The notes under the pieces are model-generated. The model had not been told where the DNA came from. It was given only the letters and a program-made list of their open reading frames with translations, and did no database searches. Of a stretch of DNA of 64,000 bases, positions 35,204 through 43,799 are shown in pieces (position 1 is the first letter of the stretch; each line of letters opens with the position of its first letter). Position numbers and translations under genes: made by a program. This stretch comes from Aliiroseovarius sediminilitoris (GTDB lineage Bacteria > Pseudomonadota > Alphaproteobacteria > Rhodobacterales > Rhodobacteraceae). The stretch lies in assembly GCF_900109955.1 (NCBI RefSeq), contig NZ_FOJB01000002.1, forward strand, positions 124,001 to 188,000. Direction: 5' to 3'.

Positions 35204-35761
35204 CTACATACCCTTGACGACAAGAAACGCCCGTGCCTGCCCCTCTGCCTTTAGCCGATGCGGCACATCGGCCGCATATCGCGCAGTTTCACCCGTATTC
35301 AACCGATCGGACGCATGCCCGCTGGTCACAGTCAGAACCCCTTCAATCACCGTCAGGTTCTCTTTCGTGCCGCAGGCATGTGGGGCAGAGTCGAGCATAC
35401 CCCCATCGGCAAAGCGCAGCTCATACACCTCGTGGCGGCCCGCATCTTCGGGCGGGGACAGGATGCGGATCGTGCAGCCGTCACCATGGTTCTCGATGGT
35501 CGGCACTTCTTCGGCGCGCAGCAGCTCGATCCGGCTGCCCGCCTGGTCTTCCAACAGCCCCGCGAAATCCACCTGCAAGGTGCGGGTCAGGTTCCAGAGC
35601 GTCGACACCGTGGGCGAGCTTTCGCCCCGTTCGATCTGGCTGACCATGCTGCGCGACACGCCCGACAGCTTGGCCACCGCGTCCAGCGACAACCCCTGCG
35701 CTTGCCGCGCCTGCTTCAGGCGGGCGGAAAGACGAGAGAGGATCGAGTCTGGTTTTTCCAT
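35204..35761 (-). CDS. XRE-family regulator with C-terminal cupin domain
   Basis: A 185-residue regulator. Residues about 8-65 are a Cro/C1 helix-turn-helix with ARQAQGLSLDAVAKLSGVSRSMVSQIERGESSPT. Residues about 105-180 form a cupin (APHACGTKENLTVIEGVLTV then TARYAADVPHRL). This domain pair occurs in small-molecule-responsive regulators such as PuuR-like and amino-acid catabolism controllers. It is directly upstream of kbl-tdh in the same direction, so control of threonine degradation is likely. The inverted repeat before kbl and the one at 35867-35895 are possible targets. Confidence 0.85.
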   Translation of the reverse strand: MEKPDSILSRLSARLKQARQAQGLSLDAVAKLSGVSRSMVSQIERGESSPTVSTLWNLTRTLQVDFAGLLEDQAGSRIELLRAEEVPTIENHGDGCTIRILSPPEDAGRHEVYELRFADGGMLDSAPHACGTKENLTVIEGVLTVTSGHASDRLNTGETARYAADVPHRLKAEGQARAFLVVKGM

Positions 35762-36175
35762 GTTCGGAGGGTAAGGCTGACTCGGATGGCCTTCCAGTGA
35801 AAAATTTGGTCATCAGACCGGTGCGCGGGCGTTCGTCACACATCCACCCTGGTTGCAATCGATCTGAATGCAAATGGGTTTTTTGATTTTGCATTTGACA
35901 GCGACGGCCCGCCAAACGGTCGAACGCCCGGGCAACAAACCGCGACGCGTGTTGGAAGGAAGGCCGCGCCCGAGGTTGCATTGATTCAGAAAAGACTGGT
36001 GTGCGGTATCAACTGACGTTCCCGGAGTGCTTTTCAATGTCGGTTTTCAGCTTCCTTGCTTCAAAACAGTAAACGGCACACTGTTTGGCGATGGACCCTC
36101 ATAGCTGTGACAAGACACGCTGAGCCGCACGTCGGGAAAGTTAAGCGTCATGGACTATGCAGGAAGAACATCCAC
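35762..36175. other. Intergenic stretch with an inverted repeat, no gene seen
   Basis: No reading frame here looks like a gene. AATGCAAA (35867-35874) and TTTGCATT (35888-35895) form a perfect 8-bp inverted repeat around 13 AT-rich bases, about 105 bases upstream of the XRE-cupin gene, and may be its operator. The part from 36000 to 36175 shows nothing that I can name and may be the most decayed part of the adjoining pseudogene. Confidence 0.4.
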
Positions 36176-36708
36176 TCACGATGCGCACGGAAACCGGTTG
36201 GCAGCCATTAAAGTGAGGCTTGAGACACAGGGCATCAAGGAAGTGCGCTCTCTCTGCCGTTTGAAGCAGAACGGTTCGATGGCGCGTTCATGGTACATGT
36301 TGGGATGAACATCCAGGACAAGCAGACCCTGATGCGGGCGTGCGCGTGTTCTCAATCCCGGAGCGAAATTGGGCATCTCTGACATCATGAAGACCAATGA
36401 TGAAAAGCTGATTTACCCCGTCCCTTGGGCAACCACGCCTGAGACAAGCTGGTTGGCTGACCCAGAACACTACCGAGCGCCGTTTGAAGGCAATGGATTT
36501 ACCCTAGCAAAAGAAAACAATAGCCGTGAGTTTGCCATGGAGTTTTTCGGAAAAATGAAGGCAGCAAGCGAAGCCGCAAATGGCCTTCCGCCTTTGGGCT
36601 TGCACGTTCTCATGCAGCAATCGAGCGTAAAATGGTCCCGAACATGGTTGCGAAGTTCGCTGCAAATCGAATTTCGCACATCAAGATGATTGCGGTAAAA
36701 GGCAAATG
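36176..36708 (+). pseudogene. Decayed class I SAM-dependent methyltransferase, C-terminal two thirds
   Basis: Three reading frames on the plus strand together spell the second half of a Methyltransf_11-type enzyme. About 36230-36325 reads TGHQGSALSLPFEAERFDGA then MVHVGMNIQDKQTLM, the region after motif I. A frameshift leads into RVLNPGAKLGISDIMK, the family's RVLKPGG motif, and the same frame continues with YPVPWATTPETSWL and FGKMKAASEAANG. A further shift near 36620 gives the tail IERKMVPNMVAKFAANRISH, ending in TGA at 36708. Motif I and the N-terminus are gone. At least two frameshifts make it non-functional. No insertion sequence was found beside it. Confidence 0.75.
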
Positions 36709-36857
36709 AATTCGACAGTCCAGGCGCGCTATTTGCTGGTGATTGACGTGATCGTTTTGAAGAACGGCGCAATTGCCGACATTCGCCGCACCTATGGCAG
36801 TCGAAATGGGCGGGCCGCCCCCGGCGTTGGTCGCGGCGGTGACAGCGGCCCAGATAT

Positions 36858-38357
36858 TCAGACGTATTCGACCGTTGTCATCATCCCGGCCGCCATGTGG
36901 TACATATTGTGGCAATGCAGCGGCCATTCACCAGGGTTGTTGGCATCAAAAGCGATCGTGACGCTTTCCATCGCCGGGACCAGCACGGTGTCGCGCATCG
37001 CCCCGGACAATCTGGCGCGCCCCAGGCCGACAACCTGAAAATGATGGCCGTGCAAATGCATGGGGTGTGACATCATCGTCTGGTTACGCATTGTGATTTC
37101 AACCCGCTGACCGGCGACAACCTCGACCGGATCGCGATCCGCGAATGACTTGCCGGAAATGCCCCAAGTGTAACTGCTCATGTCGCCGGTCAGATCAATG
37201 GTCAAGGCGGCGTCCGCGGATTTTGGCTTCAGGCCGTCTGTTGCAAGCAACTGGCGTTCAAGATCAAGCAGAACGGGCGGAGCGGTCACATCGGCTGTAT
37301 CGGAAATGCGGTCGATCTTTGCGGACGCCGACGCCAGAACGATGCCGGTGCGATCCTTGCCGCCTTCAAGTTGGGCAAGGATCGGGTAAGCACCGCCATT
37401 TGCAGGAATCGAGACGTCGATATCCAGCCGTTGCGCCATTGCGATTTCAAACCGGGTGCCGCCAATCGGTGAAATATCCATGCCGTCGACCGCCACAAGC
37501 CGCCCGGGCAAGTTGCCGGTGTCGATCCAGAAATTGCTGGACGAGCCAGCGTTGATGATCCTCAACCGGACCTGACTGTTCTTCTCGACCTGCACGATCT
37601 CGGGATCGGACAGATCGCGGTCGTTCGCGAGAAAGGCGTCGAACCCGACATCGTTCAGATCCATCGGCATCCCGGCCATGGTCATTCCGCTGCCATCCAT
37701 CCCTTGCATGTTACCCATGTCCATATTGCTATGGTCCATCCCGGCCATGCTGCCATTCCCGCCGCGGACCATTCCCATATTCATCGCAGCTGCACCGGAC
37801 CCGATCAAAGCCATTGGTTCCGCTTTCAGTCCTGCCAGAATTTCCTCGGGCGCGGTAAAGCTGAAATCATGCAGCAAGATAGTTACCGCTTGTCGGTCGG
37901 CCGACGCATCTTCTGCCGTCTCCACAATCAAGGGGGCGGCCAGAAGCTGTGCCTCCTGCAAGCCAAAATGCGAGTGCATCCAGTGGGTGCCGGGCCTTTT
38001 CAGATCGAAAAGGTAGTCGTGCATGCCGCCTGTCGCGATGGGCACCTGAGAAACGTTGCTTCCGTCAAAGGCGACCGGTGGCGTCAGACCGTGCCAGTGA
38101 ATGACGGTCGGATCAGCAAGCGTATTCAAGACCCGCACATCAAAAGGTGCTCCGACAGGTAGAACCAGTCCGGTTTCCCCAGCGTCGTTCGTGATGCCAT
38201 AGACAGTCGCGGCCCGCCCCCGAATGTCCAGCGTGCGGGTGCCGACGGTCAGAGTGTGTTGCGGGGTGCTCTGGGCAGAACTGCGCATCGGCAACGCCAA
38301 TGTTCCACCAAGGGCGGCAGCCCCTTTCAGAAGCGTTCGTCGGGAAATATGCACCAC
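36858..38357 (-). CDS. Multicopper oxidase (CopA/CueO-like), Tat-exported
   Basis: A protein of about 499 residues. A GTG start at 38357 (or 38354) with AAGGA seven bases upstream gives a twin-arginine signal, ISRRTLLKGAAALGGTLALP. Copper ligands are visible as HWHG, HSHFG, HPMHLHGHHF and the HCHNMYHMAAGMM motif, covering the type 1, 2 and 3 sites with a Met axial ligand. A Met-rich loop between about residues 205 and 245 (MNMGM, MAGMDHSNMDMGNMQG) recalls the Cu(I)-binding insert of CueO. It follows merA by about 105 bases in the same direction, so it may be read with the mer operon. It probably oxidises Cu(I) in the periplasm; laccase-type substrates are also possible. Confidence 0.88.
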   Translation of the reverse strand: MVHISRRTLLKGAAALGGTLALPMRSSAQSTPQHTLTVGTRTLDIRGRAATVYGITNDAGETGLVLPVGAPFDVRVLNTLADPTVIHWHGLTPPVAFDGSNVSQVPIATGGMHDYLFDLKRPGTHWMHSHFGLQEAQLLAAPLIVETAEDASADRQAVTILLHDFSFTAPEEILAGLKAEPMALIGSGAAAMNMGMVRGGNGSMAGMDHSNMDMGNMQGMDGSGMTMAGMPMDLNDVGFDAFLANDRDLSDPEIVQVEKNSQVRLRIINAGSSSNFWIDTGNLPGRLVAVDGMDISPIGGTRFEIAMAQRLDIDVSIPANGGAYPILAQLEGGKDRTGIVLASASAKIDRISDTADVTAPPVLLDLERQLLATDGLKPKSADAALTIDLTGDMSSYTWGISGKSFADRDPVEVVAGQRVEITMRNQTMMSHPMHLHGHHFQVVGLGRARLSGAMRDTVLVPAMESVTIAFDANNPGEWPLHCHNMYHMAAGMMTTVEYV

Positions 38358-38463
38358 TCGTTTTATCCTTGTCAGAAGATTTCTGTCGGCAAGATGACCA
38401 AGGCATGCGCCCAAGACGATCAGGGCCAGACCTCGCCTATAAATCCATCCTTGTTTCGATTCG

Positions 38464-39894
38464 TCATCCGGCGCAACAACTGAGCTTGGCCACGTCCACC
38501 TCGAAGCTCTGAGCGGCAAGTTTCAGCCCCTCTACGGTGGTCAGATAGGGAAAGATCGTGCCGCCCAATGCCCGGGCCGTCATGCCGAACTTCATCGCCA
38601 TGACCAGTGTCTGGATAGTGTCCGATCCTTCGGGTGCAATAATCTGGCCACCCAGCAACCTGTCAGTTTTCCTGTCCGCCACCAGCTTGATCAAACCACG
38701 CGTATCACGGGCGGCCAGTGCGCGCGGCACCTGGTCCAGCGGCACGATAGAGGTCTTGACCTCGAACCCGGCATCCCGCGCCTGTTGCTCGCTCAGACCG
38801 ACCCCGGCAACCTGCGGGTCACAGAACACGACCCAGGGCATGACGGAGTTGTCATATCGCCTGTCCTCGTTCAGAACCGCGTTGCGCGCGGCCAGCTTGG
38901 CCCCATAAGCTGCCATGTAAACAAACTGGTCGCGGTCGGTCACGTCGCCCGCCGCATAGATGCCGGGCACTGTGGTTTGCATGTCGTCGCCGATGACGAT
39001 GGACCCGCGTGCGTCGGTCTCCACGCCGATCTCTTCCAGACCCATACCGTCGGTATTGGCGCGCCTGCCAGCGGTCGAGACAAGACGATCCGCTGTCACT
39101 TCGACAGGTTCGCCGCTCTGCATGACCCGCAAGGTCACGCCCGCTGCATCACGGCGCACGCTCTGATAGCTTAGTCCTGACAGCAGGGTGATTCCCTCGG
39201 CGGCAAAAGCGTCCGCCAATTCCGCAGACACTTCCGGTTCGGCACCGGGCAGCAAATGTGACCGTGTTACCAGCGTGACCTTCACACCCATTCTGCTCAT
39301 CATCTGCGCAAGTTCCGCGCCGATGTAGCCCGCCCCGATAAAAATTAGGCTTTCCGGCAGGGTTTCAAGCTCCAGCAGGCTGGTGCTGTCGAGCACGCCG
39401 ATATCCTCGATCCCGTCAATCGTCGGCAGAACCGGATGACCTCCGGTCGCGATGATCAGTTTCGGTGCGGTTAGAATGCGACCGCCGACGATAGCGCCAC
39501 CCTCGGTCAACCGCGCCGGACCGGTGTCGATATAATCCACACCCGCGTGTTCCGGCAGTAAGTCGGCGTATTTCTTCTGGCGCAGACTCGCCACCAGATC
39601 TTCCTTGGACTGGATCAGCGTAGGCCAGTCATCGACTTGGGCGTGACCCGACAGGCCGGGAAACCGCTTCGCCGCATGTGCGCCATGGATCGCTTCCGCC
39701 GCGCGGATCATCGCCTTGGACGGCACGCATCCGACGTTCACGCAAGTGCCACCGATGGTGCCATGCCCGACCAGCGCGACCCGCTTTCCCGCGTCCGCCG
39801 CCGTGATCGACGCGGAAAAGCCCGCCGATCCGGCCCCGATGACGATCAGGTCGTAACCGTCGTGTCCGTCGGCGTTCTTGTCGATATCTTTCAT
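38464..39894 (-). CDS. merA: Mercury(II) reductase
   Basis: A 476-residue flavoprotein that reduces Hg(II) to Hg(0) with NADPH. The FAD motif is LIVIGAGSAGFSASITAAD and the redox-active disulfide is in GGTCVNVGCVPSK. The NADPH fold has SLIFIGAGYIGAELAQMMSRMG. The C-terminal mercury-binding pair is present in the ending LSCCAG. There is no N-terminal heavy-metal-binding domain: the protein begins MKDIDKNADGHDGYDL, and the longer frame upstream is only the shadow of merF. The ATG at 39894 overlaps the merF stop as ATGA. Confidence 0.95.
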   Translation of the reverse strand: MKDIDKNADGHDGYDLIVIGAGSAGFSASITAADAGKRVALVGHGTIGGTCVNVGCVPSKAMIRAAEAIHGAHAAKRFPGLSGHAQVDDWPTLIQSKEDLVASLRQKKYADLLPEHAGVDYIDTGPARLTEGGAIVGGRILTAPKLIIATGGHPVLPTIDGIEDIGVLDSTSLLELETLPESLIFIGAGYIGAELAQMMSRMGVKVTLVTRSHLLPGAEPEVSAELADAFAAEGITLLSGLSYQSVRRDAAGVTLRVMQSGEPVEVTADRLVSTAGRRANTDGMGLEEIGVETDARGSIVIGDDMQTTVPGIYAAGDVTDRDQFVYMAAYGAKLAARNAVLNEDRRYDNSVMPWVVFCDPQVAGVGLSEQQARDAGFEVKTSIVPLDQVPRALAARDTRGLIKLVADRKTDRLLGGQIIAPEGSDTIQTLVMAMKFGMTARALGGTIFPYLTTVEGLKLAAQSFEVDVAKLSCCAG

Positions 39895-40280
39895 TTCAGC
39901 AAATCTCCTGCCGGTTTCGTTCGGTTGAGAAAAAAGGCGTATGCGCCGACAGCCAATACCGCGCCGACGGTGATGCGTAGGGCAAAGCGGAAGTCGATCC
40001 AGATGATGATCGCGGACAGCGCAGCGGCAATCAAAGTCGCCCAGAGTTTTGGGCTTGGTCCAAATTGCCCTGCCCGCAGCCAAAGCCCCTGCGCTACGAC
40101 GGCGAGGCAGAAGAACAATAGCGGGAACAGTGCATAGTCCAGCCAGCCGGTGAGGGCAGACAGGCCGACACCTGCGACGACAATGACCAGAAGAGGGGTG
40201 AAGCAGCACACGGCGGCAAAAATCGTGCCGCCCAGCCCCCATTTCAGCAAACGGTCGGGGTTTTTATCGGTTTGTGTCAA
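39891..40280 (-). CDS. merF: MerF-type mercuric ion transport protein
   Basis: A 129-residue membrane protein with about four hydrophobic segments. The paired cysteines in FAAVCCFTPLLVIVV lie in the first transmembrane helix, as in MerF and MerT, where they pass Hg(II) across the inner membrane. It is longer than the classic MerF (about 81 residues), owing to two extra helices at the C-terminus. The only start in frame is a TTG at 40280. It overlaps merA by ATGA, which supports direct hand-over to the reductase. Confidence 0.82.
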   Translation of the reverse strand: MTQTDKNPDRLLKWGLGGTIFAAVCCFTPLLVIVVAGVGLSALTGWLDYALFPLLFFCLAVVAQGLWLRAGQFGPSPKLWATLIAAALSAIIIWIDFRFALRITVGAVLAVGAYAFFLNRTKPAGDLLK

Positions 40281-40337
40281 AAGGCGTTCTTTCGTTCTGT
40301 GCGATTTCGGCGTGAGAAGTTGCAGCCCGGCACTTTG

Positions 40338-40643
40338 TCACGACGCAGGGTCGGGCAGCAGTTCGGCGGGATAGCCATTCGCCGTCACGGCCTCGATGAT
40401 GCTTTCAACAGTGGCTTTGGTATCGTCGAAGGTGACGCTGTAGACGCCACGATCATCCTCGGGGCCTTCCACGAAATCGTTGATCTGGACCGATGGAACA
40501 CCACGCAAGGAACTGGCGACAATGAAAGAGCATGAAGGACAGGTCAGCTCGCTGACGGCGATCTCGACTGTGCGCTCCTCTGCGAGGGCTGTCGAACCAA
40601 ACGCGGCCACGACCAGTGCCGTTGATAGAATGATGCGTTTCAT
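40338..40643 (-). CDS. merP: Periplasmic mercury-binding protein
   Basis: A 101-residue protein with a signal peptide (MKRIILSTALVVAAFGSTALA, cleaved before EERTVEI) and one heavy-metal-associated domain. The metal motif is SELTCPSCSFIVASSL; the sequence CPSC replaces the more usual CAAC. It ends with EAVTANGYPAELLPDP, the typical HMA finish. It binds Hg(II) in the periplasm and passes it to MerT/MerF. It lies 15 bases after merT and 57 bases before merF. Confidence 0.92.
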   Translation of the reverse strand: MKRIILSTALVVAAFGSTALAEERTVEIAVSELTCPSCSFIVASSLRGVPSVQINDFVEGPEDDRGVYSVTFDDTKATVESIIEAVTANGYPAELLPDPAS

Positions 40644-40658
40644 GATTTTGATCCTTGC

Positions 40659-41066
40659 TCAGAATGTCAGGATGAAGGGCGTGAGGTAGGGAAAGATCAT
40701 CGCCACAAAGACGAGTGCAGCCGCAACCCAAAGGGTTGCACGCATGGCTTTGCGGGTGATCGGGCGGGCGCAGGTTCCGTCCGCGCAGGCTCCTGTGGTC
40801 ACAGGCTTATAGGCCTTGTAAAACCCATATCCAAGGAACGCGGAACTAAGCGCGAAAGTATACCACTTATACGCATAAAGCGCACCAAGCTGCGCGATGA
40901 AAACACCGGTCACACCGAAGCTTACCAGCACCAGCGGCAGAATGCAGCACGAGGTCATCGCCAACGCGCCAAGAACACCGACGCCGGTCGCGCCCCACCC
41001 TGTCGCCGCATCATCGCCAATCTGGCGTGTCTGGTCGGGTGTCTGTGTCGTGACGCTCTGTCCCAT
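40659..41066 (-). CDS. merT: Mercuric transport protein
   Basis: A 135-residue inner-membrane protein with three or four hydrophobic helices. The mercury-binding pair in the first helix is LAMTSCCILPLVLVSFG. A second cysteine pair lies in the cytoplasmic loop at GACADGTCARP, as in MerT. It is the first structural gene of the mer operon, and its start at 41066 follows the MerR-type promoter by about 30 bases. A GGAGGAGG run at 41089-41096 lies too far upstream for it; AAGGG is nearer. Confidence 0.92.
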   Translation of the reverse strand: MGQSVTTQTPDQTRQIGDDAATGWGATGVGVLGALAMTSCCILPLVLVSFGVTGVFIAQLGALYAYKWYTFALSSAFLGYGFYKAYKPVTTGACADGTCARPITRKAMRATLWVAAALVFVAMIFPYLTPFILTF

Positions 41067-41095
41067 AGTATCGCCCTTGTTCTGTTACCTCCTCC

Positions 41096-41126
41096 GTTGT
41101 AAGGTCTGTAGTTGATACAGGCTCAA
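41096..41126 (-). promoter_or_regulatory. MerR-type promoter/operator of the mer operon
   Basis: On the minus strand a -35 box TTGAGC (41121-41126) and a -10 box TACAAC (41096-41101) are separated by 19 bases, the long spacer that MerR activators untwist. The spacer holds the dyad CTGTA-N5-TACAG (41106-41120), which is the MerR recognition site. It lies between merT and the divergent merR gene. Confidence 0.85.
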
Positions 41127-41142
41127 GGGATATCTGCGAAGT

Positions 41143-41556
41143 ATGGATAACAGAGGCGTGAAAGCCCTGCGGCGGGTCGATCTGGCGCGTGCCACGGGCT
41201 GTAATCTTGAAACCATCCGCTATTACGAGAGGGTCGGCATCATGCCAGACCCGCCCCGCACTGCAAACGGGTATCGCAGCTATGATGATGCCCATGTCAA
41301 ACGGTTGAAATTTGTCATACGGTCCCGTGACCTCGGTTTTTCACTGGAAGAGATCCGGGGATTGCTTGGATTGGTCGATGACCAAAGTCAGACCTGCGGC
41401 GAAGTCCAGACCGTCGCCAAGGCGCACCTTGAAGATGTGAAGGCAAAAATTGCCGATCTCGTGCGAATTGAACGTGTCCTGTCTGAAACTGTCGCCCGAT
41501 GCACGGGGGATGACGCCCCGGAATGTGCGGTTATCGATGCACTTCTGGACCCATAG
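41143..41556 (+). CDS. merR: Mercury-responsive MerR-family regulator
   Basis: A 137-residue regulator. The N-terminal winged helix contains LARATGCNLETIRYYERVGI and the wing RTANGYRSYDDAHVKRL. The three mercury-binding cysteines expected of true MerR are present at positions 85 (QSQTCGEV), 120 (VARC) and 128 (APECAV), separated by the dimer coiled coil. It is divergent from merT, and the operator between them has the 19-bp spacer. It represses in the absence of Hg(II) and activates on binding it. Confidence 0.94.
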   Translation: MDNRGVKALRRVDLARATGCNLETIRYYERVGIMPDPPRTANGYRSYDDAHVKRLKFVIRSRDLGFSLEEIRGLLGLVDDQSQTCGEVQTVAKAHLEDVKAKIADLVRIERVLSETVARCTGDDAPECAVIDALLDP

Positions 41557-42089
41557 GTTTCGGTGACAGCGGATATGACGTTCTGCCATGACATTCGCGG
41601 TAATGACCTCGTTGAACGTGGTTCGGGATTTGTCTAGAAATACCAGCGCAGCGCTGGCGCGGGCCTGTTGGACAGCATGGCAACCGCGATTATCCGCAGG
41701 CCAATGGCTCTGACTGGAATGGTTTTGACAAAGCGATGGGCCGCCGATTTGGCGCAGGGGTCGATCCGCGCAGGCATCTCGGGTGCGAAGCGGACCAAGC
41801 CAGCGGACAGCACAGTCTGCGCCGCATTTCGGAACAACCAGAGCGAAGCCCTTTGTTGGTCGGGCCACGAAAAGAAAATGACGCAGCCGGGCTCTGAATG
41901 CGGCTGAACCAGTCTTTCGGGACCCGGGCCATGACCTTACCAGCGTCGAGGACATCGCCCGGTGGGTGGGATTGACCCTCCGCATCACATGTTGCACCGC
42001 AGCTCCAGCGGTTTACGTGATGTCGTTTGTGGCCACACCATGCCCTTGAACTTGCCCGCCCGGACGGTGCGGGAACCGTATCGCGGGCG
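41557..42089. other. Gene-poor stretch between merR and the antiporter gene
   Basis: About 530 bases with several short overlapping frames but none that I can match to a family. The frames are rich in Arg, Ser and Pro on both strands, without a ribosome-binding site, and look like degraded coding DNA rather than a regulatory region. No terminal inverted repeats were seen. Confidence 0.4.
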
Positions 42090-43256
42090 TCACCGGTCTT
42101 GTTCCGCGCGTTCGACGTGGCGTAGCGCCACAAGCGTAGCAAGAGGACCGACGATTTCAAAAAAGACAGTGGCCGAAATGGTCAGCGTCATGATTGCCGC
42201 CGCCCAATCGGGAAACGATTCAGCAGCCACCAGCGCCATTCCGACGGCGACCCCTGCCTGCGGCAACAGCGCCGGCCCATAGATATGCAGCTGCGCGCGT
42301 GGCACGCCGCCAATACGGGCACCGATTGCACCACTTGCAAGCCGGGCGGCGATACGAAGACCGACATAGGCCAGGCTGATCCAGCCAAGCGCCCAAAGTG
42401 CACCCAATTCAAGCGACGCCCCGGCAAACAGGAAGAAAAGCAGCATGAAGGGCCATTCTATATATTCGATCTCGTGAAAGGCATGATCGTGATGGCGCGC
42501 GAAATTGGCGATCATCGCGCCGGCAGTCATCCCAGCCACAAGGAACGAGACTTCCAGCCAGATCGCAACGCCCGCCGTCAGAAGAACGACGCCAATCGCC
42601 TCGGTCTGAAGCGGTTCGCCCTGTTTCAGGCGTCCGGTCAGGAACGCGGAGGGGATGCCGACACCGATACCAAGCAAGATGCCGCCTCCGATGTCGCGAC
42701 CAGCCCCCAACAGTGGCGCAGCCCAACTGCCGGACTGGTCTATGAGTGCAAGGCAAAGGCTGAACACCAGCAGCCCCCAGACATCGTCGATAGCGACGAT
42801 GCCGCTGAGGGTTTCAGTAAACCCGTTGCGCAGGCCCGACTGGCGGATGACATCCGAAATTGCTGCCGGATCCGTCGCCGTGGCAATCGCGCCGAGCAGA
42901 AGCGCCAGGCCGGGGTCGAGGCCCAGCATCGTGAGGCCGCCCCAGACGATGACAGTCGTGCCGACCACGATACTAAGAGAAATCGAGGAAATGGCACGAC
43001 CATGACGCGACAAGTTTTTGCGTGTCAATTCCCCGCCAAGCAGGAACGCAACCATCGTCAAGGCGACGACAGAAATCGGTTCGAACAACTCGGTGACAGA
43101 GGTGGGCAGCAAGTTCAGACCGGACGGACCGACAAGAAGACCGAGAAGCAAAAACATCGTAACACGCGGCAACCGTGTGAGGTGGCCAACCTTATCTGCC
43201 AGCAAGCTGCCAAGAAAGATCAGGCCAAGCGTAATAAGAAATAGCGCCTGTTCCAT
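42090..43256 (-). CDS. Cation:proton antiporter (CPA family)
   Basis: A 388-residue membrane protein with about 12 hydrophobic segments. The ion-binding region in the fifth helix is IATATDPAAISDVIRQSG, and the following DDVWGLLVFSLCLALID matches the second conserved Asp pair of Na+/H+ exchangers. The opening MEQALFLITLGLIFLGSLLAD and DKVGHLTRLPRVTMFLLLGL are typical for CPA2/KefB-like and NhaP-like members. No regulatory RCK domain follows. The ATG at 43256 with AGGAA nine bases upstream is preferred to a TTG at 43277. The transported cation cannot be told. Confidence 0.87.
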   Translation of the reverse strand: MEQALFLITLGLIFLGSLLADKVGHLTRLPRVTMFLLLGLLVGPSGLNLLPTSVTELFEPISVVALTMVAFLLGGELTRKNLSRHGRAISSISLSIVVGTTVIVWGGLTMLGLDPGLALLLGAIATATDPAAISDVIRQSGLRNGFTETLSGIVAIDDVWGLLVFSLCLALIDQSGSWAAPLLGAGRDIGGGILLGIGVGIPSAFLTGRLKQGEPLQTEAIGVVLLTAGVAIWLEVSFLVAGMTAGAMIANFARHHDHAFHEIEYIEWPFMLLFFLFAGASLELGALWALGWISLAYVGLRIAARLASGAIGARIGGVPRAQLHIYGPALLPQAGVAVGMALVAAESFPDWAAAIMTLTISATVFFEIVGPLATLVALRHVERAEQDR

Positions 43257-43799
43257 CGCGTGCGGTTCCTGTGTCAAGCTGTGCCATTGGCCGGCACCGG
43301 GTCACTTTGAAACTCTCTCGTGCGGGCCGGGTTTCTTGGGTGCCTACTTATTAACGTCGATGATAGCAACCAGATCAGAAATATCCCAGAGGCGGTCAGT
43401 CAGGCCAGCGCAGCCAGCCAGGGCTCCGTTAGTTGAGGTCTCCACCCTGTCAGGCTGCGCTACTGTCACATCCCGGGGTGACGCTTCTGCTTTGCACAAA
43501 CAGTGACATTTCTACTTGGTTGCAACTGTTCACATCGCCACCAAACGCGCCCTTTACGGCGTCCAGATAGGCTTTGTGGCTACGCGCAGTGCAGGATCGG
43601 ATGGAAGGCGCATGTGCAGCTCGCGGTGCAGTCTTGCGGCTTTCTCTCTGTCGAATGTCGGGATCGTGCATTCCCTTAAGATCAAAGTCCAAGGAAACCA
43701 CTGCACCTGTCAAAATTGGCGGGGCCCACACGCACTTTCTACGAATTCGAACACCAAATCCTCGAAATGCCCGGCGAACCCTTTGGATCGAATTGCTGG
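43257..43799. other. Degraded stretch between antiporter and glgB genes
   Basis: About 540 bases without an intact gene. Apart from the possible transposase scrap at 43525-43581, the frames are short and unrecognised. One plus-strand frame near 43740-43800 (FYEFEHQILEMPGEPFGSNC) reads protein-like but runs into glgB on the other strand. Together with the stretch after merR, it brackets the antiporter with broken DNA. Confidence 0.4.
43525..43581 (-). mobile_element. Possible remnant of an IS1-type transposase
   Basis: A minus-strand frame reads SHKAYLDAVKGAFGGDVNS, which resembles the segment before the last catalytic residue in IS1-family transposases (HKAYL-x-AVE-x-AFG-x-DVDY). Only this short piece is recognisable; no terminal repeats or second open frame were found. 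The match is from memory and short. Confidence 0.35.

Noticed and set aside
36610-36927. A 105-codon minus-strand frame upstream of the multicopper oxidase end
   Set aside because: No similarity to any family and no start signal; it overlaps the methyltransferase pseudogene and the oxidase gene end.
39895-40242. An N-terminal extension of MerA that could be a heavy-metal-binding domain
   Set aside because: The extra residues are Arg- and His-rich shadow of merF with no CxxC metal motif; the ATG at 39894 overlapping the merF stop is the real start.
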